Source: Buddleja alternifolia
Lineage: Eukaryota; Streptophyta; Magnoliopsida; Lamiales; Scrophulariaceae
DNA: 64,000 nucleotides
Assembly (NCBI GenBank): GCA_019426215.1
Contig: CM033406.1
Coordinates: forward strand, 1,317,001 to 1,381,000
Reading direction: 5' to 3'
The notes below the pieces were generated by a model that did no database searches, was not told the origin of the DNA, and saw only the letters and a program-made list of their open reading frames with translations. Below, in pieces: positions 11,912 to 25,700 of this stretch. The translations under genes were made by a program, and so were the position numbers. The number at the start of each line of letters is the position of its first letter. Positions within the stretch are counted from its first letter, which is position 1.

Positions 11912-13250
11912 TTAGGAATCTTCGGCCGAAGTATGATATCTAAAGAGGCGTAGGGTTTCCTTATTTAGATAGTCGAAAGTCGATCTCACCGTATTTGGGA
12001 AACATAGTTATTGAATTAATAGAGCTTCGACCTTAGCCATTGCTCTAGATTCAATCGGAAGATTAGATGGAGGGATCTCACTTATACAAGGATCAAGATC
12101 ACGAAAGGCGTATCTTTATCTTCGTCTTTGTCTAGGTCTTCGTGGCCCGTTGCTAGACAGTAACCACGATTTGTAAGTGCCGAGAGTTAATATGGTGATT
12201 AATTCGAGGCTTGATTAAATCAAAGAAATGATTTAATCTAGTGCTTTCTAATTTAGGAAAGCACACTAGCACTTTGGGAAAGCGTACTTACTACTAGATA
12301 GTAGACGAGCCTAAGGGGTCACACACTTAACTCGTGGGAGTCACTGCTTATATGATGTGATTAATCAATTTGAGAAAATTGAGGAAAGTCTAGTCCTTTC
12401 CTAATATGGAATATGAATTTATTGAGGTGATTTAATTAATTCAACTATTTTAATTAATCTTGTAGAATTAATTAAAATAATGGACCTAGTAGAGTCCAAG
12501 TATTTTATTTAGTTGGGCTTGGTCCAAGTTAAATAAATAAGCCAATTGGAATAAGTAAATACAATTAAACCTGTTTTGATTATATGAGAATATTTAATTG
12601 ATGGGTTTAACCCATAATCAAATGGAGTCAAGAATTAATTCTTGGATTCCAAATACGGATGATGGCCGATTTTTTGGGCCCTTGGCAGATGGATTCGAAA
12701 TCTAGGTGAATGAGGACTCTAGGATTCCTATTCTATATATATGTGAGTGCAAGACTAAAACCCTAAGCCTTTGAGGAGTGCAAAAAATTCGAACCCCCAG
12801 CTGAAAAATTAAGAGAGAATTTTCTTTGTCATCCATAAGCCAAAAATCCCTCCCTTCCCTTGTTCCAACAAGACATCGTTTTGTTCCTGTGTTGAACTTA
12901 ACGATTCACATATTCCATTCTTTCACATAATCAAGCCTAGGTTTTAGACTTAGATCTATTTCGTTGGCTAACACCAATAACGAAGTAGGTGGTGACTTGA
13001 ACGAGGTGTGGATACATCTTAGAGGTTTGACATTTGGAGCACTAAAATCGGGGATACAATTGACGGGCGATTTCCTTTAAGAAATCGTGTGGAATTGCAC
13101 CACAGGGTTGAAAAGATCCAAGATTGTTGCTGCGAGAATTTAATCAAGAGGTAAAAATTCTCGCAACCTTCTCTATAGCATAATCAAGCACACCATTATT
13201 CCTATTTCGGGTGGTTGTACGTTTATATTTTAAATTCCGCTGCCACGAGC
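11912..13250 (+). mobile_element. copia-type LTR remnant (copy A)
   Basis: No coding content. It aligns by eye with 37975-40850: shared blocks include the strings around ttcgtggcccgttgctagac, cactagcactttgggaaagc and gcctaaggggtcacacac. A TATA-like tctatatatatg occurs near 12732, and the equivalent in copy B lies near 40325, so the LTR reads on the + strand. The end is near ttccgctg (13235-13245), where the two copies stop matching. The left part present in copy B (37575-37974) is missing here. Confidence 0.6.
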
Positions 13251-13979
13251 CCAATAATAAGTTGTTAATTTTAGGAGGAACCTTAAAATGGATAACTGTA
13301 TTAGAAAAATGAAATTGACCAAAAATGTTTCTCTTGCATTGGTCATAAGCACTTGGCCTTTTTGCATTAAAATTGCTTAGACGCTACTAAATCTTTCAGC
13401 GTCTGAACATCTTCATGAAAGTAACTAAACGCTTAACCTATTCCCAGTTAAGTGTTTATCATAAATGAATTTCAAAGAGCATGCTACTTGACGCTAAACA
13501 GAGTAGGTGGAAAAGTCAAAGCAATTAATGCTGACATGACATTCCTCACCTTTGTTCAAGAAAACCAAAGGGTACTCATTACTTTTAAAGGACGGTTCAA
13601 CAAATGTACGTGCGTGTCTTCACTACAGTGTGTTTCAGGCGCGTGCAGCTCACGTTGAATATTTCAAAACCTTTTAAAATTCAAAAAGTAACTGCAAAGG
13701 TAACCAACTGCGAACACCAACATTTTATATTTTGTCTTTATCCAATGCAGTTTCCATATTTTTCGCACATTTTCCCGCCCATTATTATGGAATTTAAGGG
13801 CACAAATTGAATTTTACTTGAAACATGGACAAATCTTTAATAAGCAGTTATTTCCCATTCATCTATAAATTCAAGATACAAAAACTTTTTCTTTTCACTC
13901 ATATTTTCTAAGAGCTATCTGCAAACTCTTTTTCTCTCTTACAAAGTTAATTGTTTTCGTTTTTCAAACCTCTCTGAAA
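13251..13979 (+). promoter_or_regulatory. upstream region of the + strand Sirevirus-like extra gene
   Basis: Non-coding. It contains ACGTG cores (tgtacgtgcgtg near 13603) and a TATA box (ctataaat, 13863-13870) about 116 bp before the ATG at 13980. The stretch between them is pyrimidine-rich. The same arrangement is present upstream of the other two copies of this gene (27222 and 58864 regions). Short ORFs here are not supported. Confidence 0.5.
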
Positions 13980-16900
13980 ATGGCCCCCAAGAAATCCTCA
14001 AAATTTGCTGCTACTCCTTTTTCACCAAATCCCCAGGCTGAAATTCATGTGAACCCAGGTTTCTTGGTTGATTGGGATTATCTTTACTCCCAACAAAACT
14101 TTCCAGTTCGCAGTATTTTTCTCTCCTTTGAACAACAAAAATTGAAATCTATCATGACCAGTCATTATCAACTTCATTTAGAGGCTCTCAAAGAATTCTA
14201 TAAGAATGCCCAGCTTTCCGATGATGGTCTTTCTATCACGTACTTATTCCCGGAGTTTCCCGACACTCCCTTCACCCTTACTTCCGATCTTATTGCCAAT
14301 TTCTTTCAACTTTCAAATGAAGGAATCTTAGCCTCTGACATCGGTGTCAGAGATTTCTCTATAGTTTGGGAACATATGAAATCAAAAGACGATTCTTCGT
14401 ACTTGCACAATTTCAAGAAAAATGAGTTGAAGACGAAGTATCAAATAATGGCAGATATCTGCGCTAAGGTTCTTGAGTGCAGAGTCAGTTCGTTTGATAA
14501 GATTAGCTATCTGCTATTTCAGATGATGGTGGCTATTGTGAAGAATTAACAAATTAATTGGCCTAGGTTTATTTTTGATCATGTTGCATCGATGTTGGAG
14601 AAGAAGCCTCCCACCAAACCTTATGGCTTATTATTAAGTTATATTCTGTATCGCATCGACCATGTTCCAAGCGTTGGAACTGCCGTTCCAAAAGAGAAAT
14701 TTTTGGGTAAAAAGATGATTTCCACTCTTCTTCATCCTCCCGTGGTCGATGGCACTGCATTGCCAAAGGAAGAATGCGCTAGACGGAAAGAAGAAAAGCT
14801 GAGCAAGAAGCAAGAGGAAGAAGCGCTTCATAGAATTGCTTCAGCTGATTTCTATGAAGATTATCCTGAATTAGCGTCTCTCACTGAAGAGCGCACAACA
14901 GACGTTGTATTGGGTCTGAACGTTAAGAAGTCCAAGGCGGCTCCGCAAACGCCTTCCAAGAAGTTGAAGAAAAAGAAGTCGTCATCCCCTCCTCCTTCGC
15001 ACGTGCATTTCCAGAAGGATGCCGAGGAAGAAGAGCAAACAGAAGCTCTTAAGCGACAGAAAACTGTTGGATCAATTCCAGCTGAATCTGAGGTAATTTA
15101 CGTTACCACCGCTCATGAAAAATCTTCTTCTTTAACACCCCTCAAGATTTGCACTCCAGCAGCTAGAAAGCTAACTGATCCTTGTGGTATCCCACAGTCA
15201 AGCGCCCCATCAAGCGCTCCTGTAGAGCCAAGTGCAGAATCTATCTGAGCATCAGACGCTCAAGAAGAACCATCAGCCACTCAAGCTGATTTGCAAAAGG
15301 AGCCTGAGGCTAGTGAACCACAAGTTCATCCTCTAGAGCCCGTTGCCGAGACTAGCGCTCAGGGTAAGAAATTTCTTCTACCAAGGCCTTCTCTTGATTT
15401 TCTACCTTTTGTAGAAAATTTAGTTCTTAAGGTGTGTTTCATTCTTTCAGCTCCTTTAGAAGTTGACTTTGAAGCAGAAGCTGCTGCCCCTATTTCTGAG
15501 AGCATGTCAGTGGAGTTAGATGTTGATCTCTCTACTGTTGTGGCAATTGCTCAAGAGGTTGCTGCAATCGCTGAAGGTGATCTCCCATACACAGTGGGTA
15601 GATCAGTTACTAGGCATTGGGTGGTATGAGATCGAGACATAGACCACTCAGCTCTCCCTCAGACTTTACTCAATGAATACTATGTTCCGCATGGAGACAT
15701 TAAAGAAGGTTATGTCCATGCTGAGCACTGTATTCAAGAAGCAATTGAGTATGATGCTTGGTTTTCCCAGATTCCTTTTTATGAAGAGTTGACAGAGGCT
15801 CAGAAAAAGGAGCACATTAGAATTGCATTCGAGGATCCAGCGCCTCCCCAGAAAAAGTCTAAGAAGACCAAGAAATCCAAGTCTTCTAAATCTAAATCTT
15901 CTACCAGTACTGTAGAAGAGAAAGTCCCCAAAGAGACTTTGGCCGATATTCTTGCTGATATTGCGGCCTCTAAACCTCCTAAGCCCCAAAAAGCTCCCAA
16001 GCCCGTGCAAAGGACTTTAGCTGAGGTTGATTCTGCATACTATGATGCTCATCTGCACAGTGAACCGGAGGCTAGGCCGCTGAGGAATGAGACGCTCAAC
16101 TTTATGATAATTATTCTCATTTTCCTCAGAGTCCAAGTGAGGAGACGCTCAATAAGCTTGGCTACTCTCACTACCCTGAGAAAGTCGCTCACTACTCCAA
16201 TCTTGAGATTCCGCAGCCCCTCCACCTGTGGAAAGCTAAAGGAATCGCAATTCCTGACAAGCCTGCAGATTTGAAGCAAATGATATTCGGAGAAGCGCAG
16301 CTATACTTCGAAAGCGTATGGCATGGAGATTATAGTCCAGACCTCCAGCGTTTCCTTGCCTTGAAGAACATTCATGATCGCGGATTTAAAGCTATCATTG
16401 CAGCTGGTTCAGAATGGCTCATTCAAGAAGCTGAATGGGTCGAGGCATATGACTTAAAGCGCCATACTGTTGAAGAAATGGTTGCCAACCCAGTGTTGTT
16501 TAATTAAGCTATTCATGATAAATGCAAATGCTTTGCCCGATATTGTCTTGATTCCAGAGTCCAGCGCCTCGAAGTTGTTCTATCTTTGCCAGCTATTCAG
16601 CAGCTTGTTGAAGAATCTCTTCGCCAAGCGCTCACCGAGCTCTGTCCGTCCAATCTAGATGAGAATAGTGCTCCCAGTGGAGAATCATCAAGCGCTAATG
16701 TGGAAGTGGATATTGATCAGCGCTATGAGTCTCTCTTCAATTGTATAAGACTCAGAGAAGTTGTGAGAATATTCGACCACATCTTTTCACAGATCGTTGT
16801 CACAGCTACTGGGGCTACTATTAATGCCTTCTCAGGCTTCACCTTTTTAGATTCCTACCCCTAGGAGTTAAGCACTCATTACCGGAGAGTAATCAATTTG

Positions 16901-18247
16901 CTCGAAGGGCATTGTAGCCCAGCTCTTACTCACGTTGTTTTGCCATACTTAGAGGACTACTGCAAGCATTACATTTCTAATCTTCCAGACTTGCCAGCAG
17001 ATAGGTTGCTGTATTTTAGCAAGGAGAAAATCGATGACTCTTTGTTCTTTATTCCAGGGTCAAGCATCAGGTTAACTTTGGTTCATCCTATTGATGCTAT
17101 TGGTCTTATGTGGGTAGCCGCTAGAGAAAGCCCACTTTCTGTATTTTCACAAGAATTACTCCAGCTCTCCACTTCAGAACATATTCTATGGCTGGATGTT
17201 ATGCCAACGACAGGAATGACTTATGTAGAGATTATTCCAGAATCATCTCTGATTTCATCGTTGCAGCGATTCTCGAATTTTAGTAAGTATTACTCTTCAA
17301 TGCCACTTCTTGCCAATTCTGCTTTTGAGTCTACAGATACTCTTGTTCCTGTTGTCCGAGAAGCATCTTCTGAGGAGGACGTGGAGACAATTTTGGAGGA
17401 AGAAGCCCCTACCAGTGCTCTCGCTCCAGTTATTGTTGAAAAACTCTAAAGCACTGAGGCCGATGGAGCTGCTATGAATTTTGCAGAAGTCCATGCTCCA
17501 GATGCTGCTCTTCTAGAAAAGGAACCCATTATTGCTTTGGAGGGACCTCTCGTAAGAGATCCAGTGTGTGGCAATGCGGTTGGTTCCAATGAACCATTGC
17601 CCATTCAGGCCCACTCCTCAAGCGACTCAGACAGTGATAATGATCCGGACTTCAAAACGGTAGTTCAGAACTCTCTCAGTGATATCAAGGGTTCTTGTTC
17701 ACGCCTAGAAGAAATAAGCAGTTCAATTCTCAATCAAGTTGAAAGAACTCGATTAAATGATATGCGAAATGTTTCCAATACTTACACTGTTAATATTATG
17801 AAACAGATCACACAACTTGTTAAAGATCTTTCTGATAGCGTCAACTAGACGCTCGCTGAGAATGCAACTGTAGACGTTGATCGTCACTCTCTTTCCAACT
17901 CAGCAGCCGAGAGTATAGCTGCTCAAGTAACATTCCTGATAGATGAAGTAAAGCTTCTTCGCAAAGAACTATTTGAGATTCGCTCATCCAAAGCACCTCT
18001 TGATGCTGATGTCAAGAAGGGGGAAAGGGCAAGTCCAAGAGCTTGGCAAGCTCTGGTGACAAGCACTGGGAAGACCTGCAAAATGCTATTCAAACGATCC
18101 AGCAGGCTGTCCTCAAAAAGCATAAACCTCGTTTCTATAAAGGTTACCCAATTCCAGACTTCTCAGTTGAGCTACTTGAAGAGTTAGGAGTTTCGCCGTT
18201 TGCCGCTTATGTGCCCATTAACATCCATCCAAATAAAGCCCCAGTCA
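13980..18247 (+). pseudogene. Sirevirus-like extra (env-position) gene, diverged + strand copy, 3' truncated
   Basis: Begins MAPKKSSKF and continues GFLVDWDYLYSQQNFPVRS and FYKNAQLSDDGLSITYLFP. This is homologous along its length to the - strand genes starting at 27099 and 58748, at roughly 40% by eye. Lys/Ser/Pro-rich low-complexity segments follow (14930-15250). An intron at 15364-15450 (GTAAG...TTTCAG) falls at the same place as in the other copies. The C-terminal half resembles theirs: CSRLEEISSSILNQVERTR, a probable coiled coil (IAAQVTFLIDEVKLLRKEL region, 17900-18000), then PRFYKGYPIPDFSVELLEELG. Homology ends abruptly near 18247 at another element. Stops at 14547, 15246, 16505, 17447 and 17846 and several frameshifts make it a pseudogene. 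Confidence 0.7.
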
Positions 18248-18249
18248 TA

Positions 18250-18716
18250 AGTTTTTATGAGATATTATTTAATTTTAATCAAAATCAAATAATAAATATT
18301 ATTTAATAATTGACCTGGGTTGACCCATGGATGAACCGGGTCGGGCTGCATTAAAACCCGTGTAAAAACACACGTGTTGGACTCGCACCTCGAGTCTAGT
18401 TTGCGCATCGGCCCATTGCCTCCGTAGCTGGGCTACCGAGGTGATGCGCGAGCCCATCTGCGCGGTGTTTTAGCCGACGGCGCTCTGTCGCCGCCACGAC
18501 AACGAGTCAACACCGCAATTGCAATTTTTAATTCCATCACATTAAAATTACAAAAATCCAATTTTTCATTAATTTCTAATGAACGAAAATAAACAAATTT
18601 CTCAAGAACATAAGTAATGCGAAATCCACATATCTAATCATGCATCGATAAAAAACTATGAAACATGTTTCTTCGATAATTACACATAATTTACATAAGC
18701 CGAACTCCGCGATTTG
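18250..18716 (-). mobile_element. 5' leader of an antisense copia element (truncated)
   Basis: Directly internal to the primer-binding site at 18717, read on the - strand. It has no convincing ORF. The section 18330-18510 is much more GC-rich than its surroundings and is full of CpG. The element is cut off where the + strand extra gene begins (about 18247), so gag and pol are absent. Confidence 0.55.
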
Positions 18717-18728
18717 GCTCTGATACCA
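18717..18728 (-). other. primer-binding site (tRNA-iMet type)
   Basis: The - strand reads TGGTATCAGAGC, complementary to the 3' end of plant initiator methionine tRNA. It lies one base after an LTR ending CCCCAACA (18730 on this strand). This fixes both the orientation (-) and the 5' LTR at 18730-20310. Confidence 0.85.
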
Positions 18729-18729
18729 C

Positions 18730-20310
18730 TGTTGGGGAAAACTGACCAAACGCAGTGGAAACAAAATTAATTTTTTTTTTGGATTTTCCCTTCGTAGGGT
18801 TAATCTCTGGGTTTAATCACGCGTATGTATGATAAGGTAAAATCACATTACCCATTGTAGCGGCGAAGTGGTTGATTATTTCCATGAATTTGAATTCTTC
18901 AACTCTTTACGATAAATCTCCACCTGAATAATTTTTGATCGAGCAGTTCAAGTGTTCTGCCTCTAAATCGTCTCGCCGAAAAAACTTGATGAAAAATCTT
19001 CTTCCTCCTTTGGTATGGTGACCGACGGCTAGGTGGAGTGAGGGAGAGGGAATCTTTTTCTTGTGTGTTGTGTAATTCAACTTATGAACTTCTTCCCTAG
19101 GCTAATAATTAAGGTGATATTTATATCACTTAAGTTATTGTCTTGGACTCAAACTAAGCCCATTAAAAACCCTCATGGCCACCCCCTTTAGGTTTAGTAC
19201 GCCACATGGTGTATTAATTTTGTGCTTAGTTTAATCTAATATTTAATTAATTAACTTAATCCAATTAATTAATTCAATTAAATAATAGATAACCCATTTA
19301 ATTAATTATATTTCTCTGAGAAATATTATATTAATTAAATGATAAATAAATCAACTTATTTCTCCAAATAATTAATTCTATTTATTTAATTTTAAGTATT
19401 CAATACTTAAAATATTACCACAAGAAATATTCCATTTTTCATTAATTTTTCCTTTTTAAGCGTGATTCTTTAGATTCATCTATATTTGGCAATGAGAGGA
19501 TTTCATTGAACATGAGTCTCACCTAGCCAGTCAAGTGGTCCATATTTTAACCCAAATAAGATGAAATGATAAGAGTCAGGGTTTTGGTCAAACTGACTAA
19601 CTTAACACTATGCTATATTTGTAATAAGCTCAGATCATTGAATGCTTTGGCCAAAGACTTTATGATCTAACTTACTTATAAATGCATAAGACAATTCCTC
19701 GTTCACTTACGAGGGAACGGATCCTCTCTTGGATATCAGTTAAGAATACTACTTGCCCATTAGGTTGCAATTCGAGGTTGACCCGACCAACGTGAATTGG
19801 GCCTAACTACTATAATGATGAACCTAACGTCACAAGTATATCTTCAACTCGATTCCTCAAGTCTAAAGTTCAGACACACCTATTACAATTTAATCAATTC
19901 TGTCATTGACTGTCAAAGAGTGAAACCCATATGACAGAATCGATGCGAGTCATGTCTGAGTGTCATTATCTCCATCAGTGCACCTATGATATGAGTTCTT
20001 CACTACTTGCAAGTGATTGACGGGCACCCTTCTCGTCAAAACTTATATCATATAAGTCTTCCTGATTTCCAATGCCCAATTGAAAAATCTTTGACTTGCA
20101 GACTATTTCAGTACACAAGTATTAGACTCCTATAGTGCCTTAAAAAGTTAACTCTTGTGTTCATGGACTTATAGATGTTTACAATATATAAAATGCCAAT
20201 ATGAATGTAAACAACTAAAATGCCTTTTATTGATTGATTAAACAACTACAATTGATAATGTCCTACCATTTACTAATCCTCCAGTGGGATTTGAGGACAT
20301 TAACCTAACA
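18730..20310 (-). repeat. 5' LTR of the antisense copia element
   Basis: About 1,581 bp with TG...CA ends: the - strand starts TGTTAGGTTAATGTCC at 20310 and ends CCCCAACA at 18730, next to the primer-binding site. Roughly 19640-20300 is similar to the neighbouring fragment 20311-20992, so two related LTRs lie in tandem orientation. Confidence 0.8.
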
Positions 20311-20992
20311 GGTAAATGTCAAATCATTAACTCATCTTTTCTTTCTATTTATAGTAAGTCGAGATCACTATAGTTTCCTATTTCAGAAACGTTTATCGCT
20401 TTGGCTAAAGACTTTAGATCTCACTTGCTCATAAATAATTAAGTGATAATTACTTGTTCACCTACGAGAGAGTAAATCCTTTCTTGGTAATTTGTTGAGA
20501 CTGCTACTTGTGCATTAGATAGCAGTTCGAGGCTGACCCCACCCAAGGGTGTTTTAAATCTAACTACTCTAATGACAAACCTAATGTCACAAGTACATCT
20601 CCAACTCAATCCCTCAAGTCGAGGGTTCATCACACTTTACATCTTATATCAATTTCATCATTGACTGTCAATGAGTGAAACACCCATGTGATGAAATTGA
20701 TGCGAGTCATGTTCAAGCATATCGATCTCCTTCAATGTTCTCATGGTGTTAGCTCCCACTACGATCAACACTTATTACCATTGGAGCTCTTACCATACAA
20801 GCTGTAAGTAATTCTCAATGACCTATTGAGATTACATAACTTACGAACTATAGTTAGTTTACAAGTATTTAATTTTTTCAGTGTTGTTTCCATTATCACA
20901 TAAGAAATGGAAAGTCTACTCTTGCGTACTTGGGCCTTCAGTTAATTACATATTTATACGAATGCAATAAAACAAGTAATAACCAAAGATGC
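20311..20992 (-). repeat. older copia LTR, left piece (interrupted)
   Basis: Resembles 19640-20280 of the adjacent LTR, with shared blocks such as ctttggctaaagactttag, ttcacctacgag and tcattgactgtcaa. It is interrupted at 20992 by the 14.5-kb Sirevirus-like element and resumes at 35506. Its first part, corresponding to about 18730-19630 of the neighbour, is missing. Confidence 0.65.
20988..20992. repeat. target-site duplication GATGC, left copy
   Basis: GATGC immediately precedes the LTR start TGGTGGTCCC at 20993. The same five bases follow the other LTR at 35506-35510. A 5-bp duplication is standard for LTR retrotransposons and confirms a single insertion. Confidence 0.9.
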
Positions 20993-22489
20993 TGGTGGTC
21001 CCAAGTGGCATACGAAAGGGTCTAGAGGGAGGGGGGAGGTTGAATAGACCCTGAAGTCTTTTTCGACTTCAAAAATTCGTATCACTTTTTAAAGATTTGA
21101 ACGCTTAGAAAGCTGAGCGCTTAGATCAGGCGCTACAGAAAAGATAACTTAGACTTAGTGATTTTAGCAATTTACCAAACTAGGGTAAAGCTTAAATCGC
21201 TTAATTAGGGTTAGCACAACGCAAATGATTTTAAAGCTTTGGCGTTCGGTTTGGCTAAATAGTCGCTTGTCTTTTTCTGAATAAATGAGAGAATATAAAG
21301 CAAGATAAGAATAATGAATAAATAACATAAGAAATTGTAAGGTTCATTGGATGATGTAATCCCAGCCACATCCTTCTTCTCCTTTTTCACTTGGAGAAAA
21401 TTTACTAAGTTGATTATCATAGAATCACACAGAATCTTCTACAAGATAGTAAAGAGATGAAAATGATCTCGGGCTCCTTGATCACACAGATGTTAGCACC
21501 AATAAAGATCTTCTTCTACAAGCTTCTCTCACTCAGAAATGCTGCATGTAAAGGGTTTCAACAACTTTCTCACAGATGAAAGGTTGAGGGTTTTGTCACA
21601 CAGGTTTTGTTTGTTTTTGGAAAAATCAAACAACTTGGAATATCTCAGTAAGATTTTAGGTTTCTTCTTTGGAAGATGTTTGAGATATTTGTGACTCTCT
21701 GGAATGTATGTAAAAAACTTGAAAGATTTTGGCTATGGAGTTTCTAAGCTTTTCTTGAGATAATATTTCAGCAAAGTTTTTTTGTGTTGATTGTTCTTGT
21801 ATTTTCTATTTTTTTAGGGTTTGCTGGAAGTAAGGTATTTATAGGCAATTCTTGGGATCTGTCTGTTGGACACATGTGAGCGCGTGTCTTCACGTTGCGC
21901 GTGAATCAGCCTTTTCTCTGACATTCTTGAAATTCTGCTGGTTCCGATTGGACAGGAGCAGACTTAAACTTTGAAAACCTGACAGTCTAGTCAAAAGGTG
22001 GCTTGTCCACAAGTCATAATAACTTATCACATTTAATGCTCTTATCAGGCATTTAATGCATTTGAATTTATTTCCCGTTGGAAATAAATGTCCGTTGAAT
22101 GATTGCATTTAAGTCCTTCATGACTTGAGGAATTATTTCAGGTGAATCTGATACTGTTCGTGGAGTGCTTTGAGCGCTTGATCCATAAATCCTGAAATAG
22201 TTCTTTAGCATTTGACAGACGCTAAGAACAAATCTTCTTCTTCATTTGACTTCAAACATTGATCTTCAACTTCATCTCTAATAGACTTACCTAGAATTCT
22301 ATTAGCCATTCGGTATCTAATACTTAGTCTTAAATCTACAAAGATAAAAATTACAAGCCTAATCAAACTTACATACTTTCAAACGCTTATACAATTGATC
22401 TATGAAAACAGAAACTTACATTATATTTGGGGTCTAACATAAAATCATATCTTGTCATCATCAAAGCATCTAATTTGAAATTCCTAACA
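20993..22489 (-). repeat. 3' LTR of element S1
   Basis: About 1,497 bp, homologous to 33569-35505 and 42996-44513. On the - strand it starts TGTTAGGAATTTC (22489) and ends GGGACCACCA (20993). A TATA box (TATAAATA, - strand, 21836-21843) probably marks the transcription start region. It lacks the 455-bp duplication found in the 5' LTR. Confidence 0.9.
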
Positions 22490-22503
22490 ATTTCTCCCTT
22501 TTT
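22490..22503 (-). other. polypurine tract of element S1
   Basis: The - strand reads AAAAAGGGAGAAAT directly before the LTR start TGTTAGG. This is the expected position for second-strand priming, and element S2 has the same arrangement at 44514-44528. Confidence 0.8.
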
Positions 22504-22751
22504 GATGATGTCAAGACCTTAACTCTTATAACTCTTTTATAGATTAAGAGTTCAAAGAAAAGCCCAAAAAATAATTATAAGTTAGCGTTTGGAAAGTTAG
22601 TAAAGTTAACTAATGTTAGATTAGCCTCAACAAGATGTTTCAGCGATAAATCATTCATTCATTCATATGGAAGAATTAAGCATACATGATTTACAACAGA
22701 AAGAAAATACTTTAAAGCGACAAACAGAAATATATAAAACAACATAATCCT

Positions 22752-25700
22752 TCATCTTTTCTGTCGCTTCCTATTTGCTTCTTCTTCTTGATAGATTTCA
22801 GTCGCTAGATCCAGTAGAAGTCTATCAACATCTATCATGGTTGTATGCTGGACTTCATTGTAGTCATGTCTTCTGCGTCTAGTGCTTTCTTCCAACTCCA
22901 ATAGTATTTCTACCTAGTCCCTCGGAGGGATTCCAAGTTCTCGTATCAAGTCACGGTAAATGTCTTGTCTTCAATCATTGGTGGGTTTCCAATTGATAGG
23001 TCTTCTAAGCGGTCTGGCATATGGGTGAAAACTCATACGCTCTAAGAACTCAACATCCAAGTCTGGGAGTAAGTGCCTACCTTGATAATATCTAGGCTTT
23101 ATCTTCTTAGTAAGCATTTTCTTTATGCTCACTATCTCCTCGAACATAGATCGCCAGTGCTTGTTGTTTGTCTTAGAGATAGCCTTGGACTGGGACTTTT
23201 CTTTAAGATCTTCCCCTTTCTTGGCATCATCAAGGGAGGTCTTTAATTCAGCGATGTCTCGACGCAGAAGCTTGACTTCATCTATCAAAAGAGCAACTTG
23301 CTCAGCGATACTCTGAGAGATTAAATTGGAAGTATTGTGACGCTCAGTATCAGCGGATGCATTCTGGGCAATCATTCGATTGATTCTTCAGAAAGAGATG
23401 TTATCAGTGGTGATATGCTATCCATGATTGTTATGGTGCTTTTTGTTGCGGAATTTGCAATATCACGACTTCTAGTGTTAGAGAAATTTAGCTCATTATT
23501 TTCAAGTATCTTAGAGCAGGAACCCTGTATCTTAGAGCAGGAACCCTCGATGGTATTGAGCGAGTTCCTAACAACTCTTCTAAAGTCTCGAGTTTCTTGA
23601 TCACTTTTCGAATCTGAATCAAAGGAGGAAGAACGTTGAGGCGACAGAATGAGTCCGTATGAGCTAGAAACTGTAGCGTTGCCTTTAGATTTGTCTCTGG
23701 CAAAAGGCTCTTCAGGCTCATCAAGGACTTCCTGAACTTCCTGAATCACTTGATCCATGAATGAATCTGCGGTTGGTGAAGGACAAATAGGTTCCTGAGT
23801 AAAGATCTCGACTACTGGGGTGCTAGAAATATCTGGCAAAGAAGCGTCTGGAATTTGAGCGGCTTCCACAGTAGGAGTAACTTCCTCTACTATCTCAACA
23901 ATCTCCGAGGGAGGAGAAGGATTCTCAACAGTAATGACCCAAAGGGGGCCAATCGCTTCCATGACGTGCTTGGACTTATCAGGTTGGTCTGCGAAATAAA
24001 GAATATAGCGCCTTCGCGCTTTTCAGTGCTTAGTGCAAATTGCACATATTCTGGCAGATCAACTCCTGAGATGTAAGAGTTGTAGAAGTCCAAAATAAAT
24101 GGCGTTAGCGCTTGAGCTGCTTCTTGGTCCACTGGCCTGATCAGCGATATCATTTTGGCCACTTGGATGTTTTGTTGGCAAAAGAGCACAGGATGAAGGT
24201 TGTATCCTCAGAAGTCACTTAAGCCAAATATAGTGGTTGAAAGTGATATCCATCGCTTGTGCATTTTCTATCCCTGCTCTTCTGTCTCTGTAGAATTCAG
24301 CAAACTCAGCGTGATCGTCATCAATATTTACACGGATTGTGCTTTGACCTGGAAGAAGTGGTCGCTTGCTTGAAGAAGCATCCTCATTCAAATCAATCTG
24401 GAGTGTCTGACCCAATGTTGACTCATAACTTCCTTGACTGATTTGTCTAAGTTGCTCACAAATATAGCGTTCCATGCCTTGGCGAAAATAAGGCAAAGCA
24501 TCTATCGGACCTACAAGCAATTCGCGCGTCTCCAACAGAAACAAGGCATATGCTCTACGCCTATAATCGATGCCAAAGTTAAATAAAAATGAATACTTTA
24601 TCATTTCTTCAATTGAACGGCAGTGTGAAACAAAAATTTTTGCCTATCGAGATGTATCCATTATCCACCTCTTCCCGAGAGATTCAGCGAGTTCACTGTC
24701 AGTTCTAGTGGCAAGTAATTGCTTGAAAAGTTGTTTCTCTACTATGTAGTTATCTGTCCATACTCTTGCAAGAAATTCTCTGTCTTCGTCTTCAACCCAG
24801 AAGTTGATGGGGTTAGGGTGATCTCGAAGCATAGCACCCTTGCCTTTCCATAACTTCAGTGACTTTTCCGCGGATCTGTTAGCGTTTGAGTGAAAGATTT
24901 GAGGAAACGCTGAATATCCTAATTTCTGCAGTTGTTCTTCATCAAGATTCTTTCCCCAAAATCCCATGTGTGGATTCCGTATCTGGACATAAGTTTGGCA
25001 GAAAGGGTAATTGTGTTCCATGCTTTTGTCGTGCTTTTGAAAGTAATTACTCTCAAACTCAGCAAGTGTCATCGTTGTTGGTTCCAGATATTCGAGGCGG
25101 GCAGTGATATCTTTCATTGTGGGCACTTCGCTAGAGGCAAGCATTTCCAAAATGGTAGATTTCTAAAAGTCTTAAAGTTTTGGATTGTGGAGGGTAGTCT
25201 GAAAATTTATCTCCATATCAATCATCTGACGAAGCGTCATTTCTCTCCATGCATAATAAAATTCTAAATCCAAATTATAGCATGTTGGAAAGAAATCAAT
25301 CACTCGAGGAGGAGGACCAGTAGGTATGGGGATTATTGGGGCTACTTCTGTCAACCGCTCAGCATCCACAGTCATTTCTTTAGCTGGAGAAGTTTCAGTG
25401 TCTGGAAGAACTGTGTCTAACTCTTTAGCGATATCCACCACTGTTGAAAAATCAACGCTAACTCGATAGGAGGAGGTGCATTAGCGGTTGGTTCATTTTG
25501 AGCTGATACATGCAAGCGTTTGAGAAAAGCAAGCAAAATTTCTGCTAAGAAGAAATCAACAAAATGCTACAACGCTTACCCTAAGGAGGTTCATCGACTG
25601 TTTCAGTCGCTTGATTGGTTTCAACAATTTGTATAGGTTCCTCAGGCTCCGGGATCATTTCTTTAGGATCTAAATCAAGGAAAGAAGTGAGGGAAACAAC

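Noticed and set aside
13452..13810. Two overlapping short ORFs upstream of the + strand extra gene
   Set aside because: They lie in the promoter-like spacer, are not conserved in S1 or S2, and have no domain.
25545..25579. 35-nt intron in the S1 extra gene (first AG after the donor)
   Set aside because: Too short for a plant intron. The next AG (TATCAG, 25503) gives 77 nt, the same frame, and agrees with S2 and the + copy.
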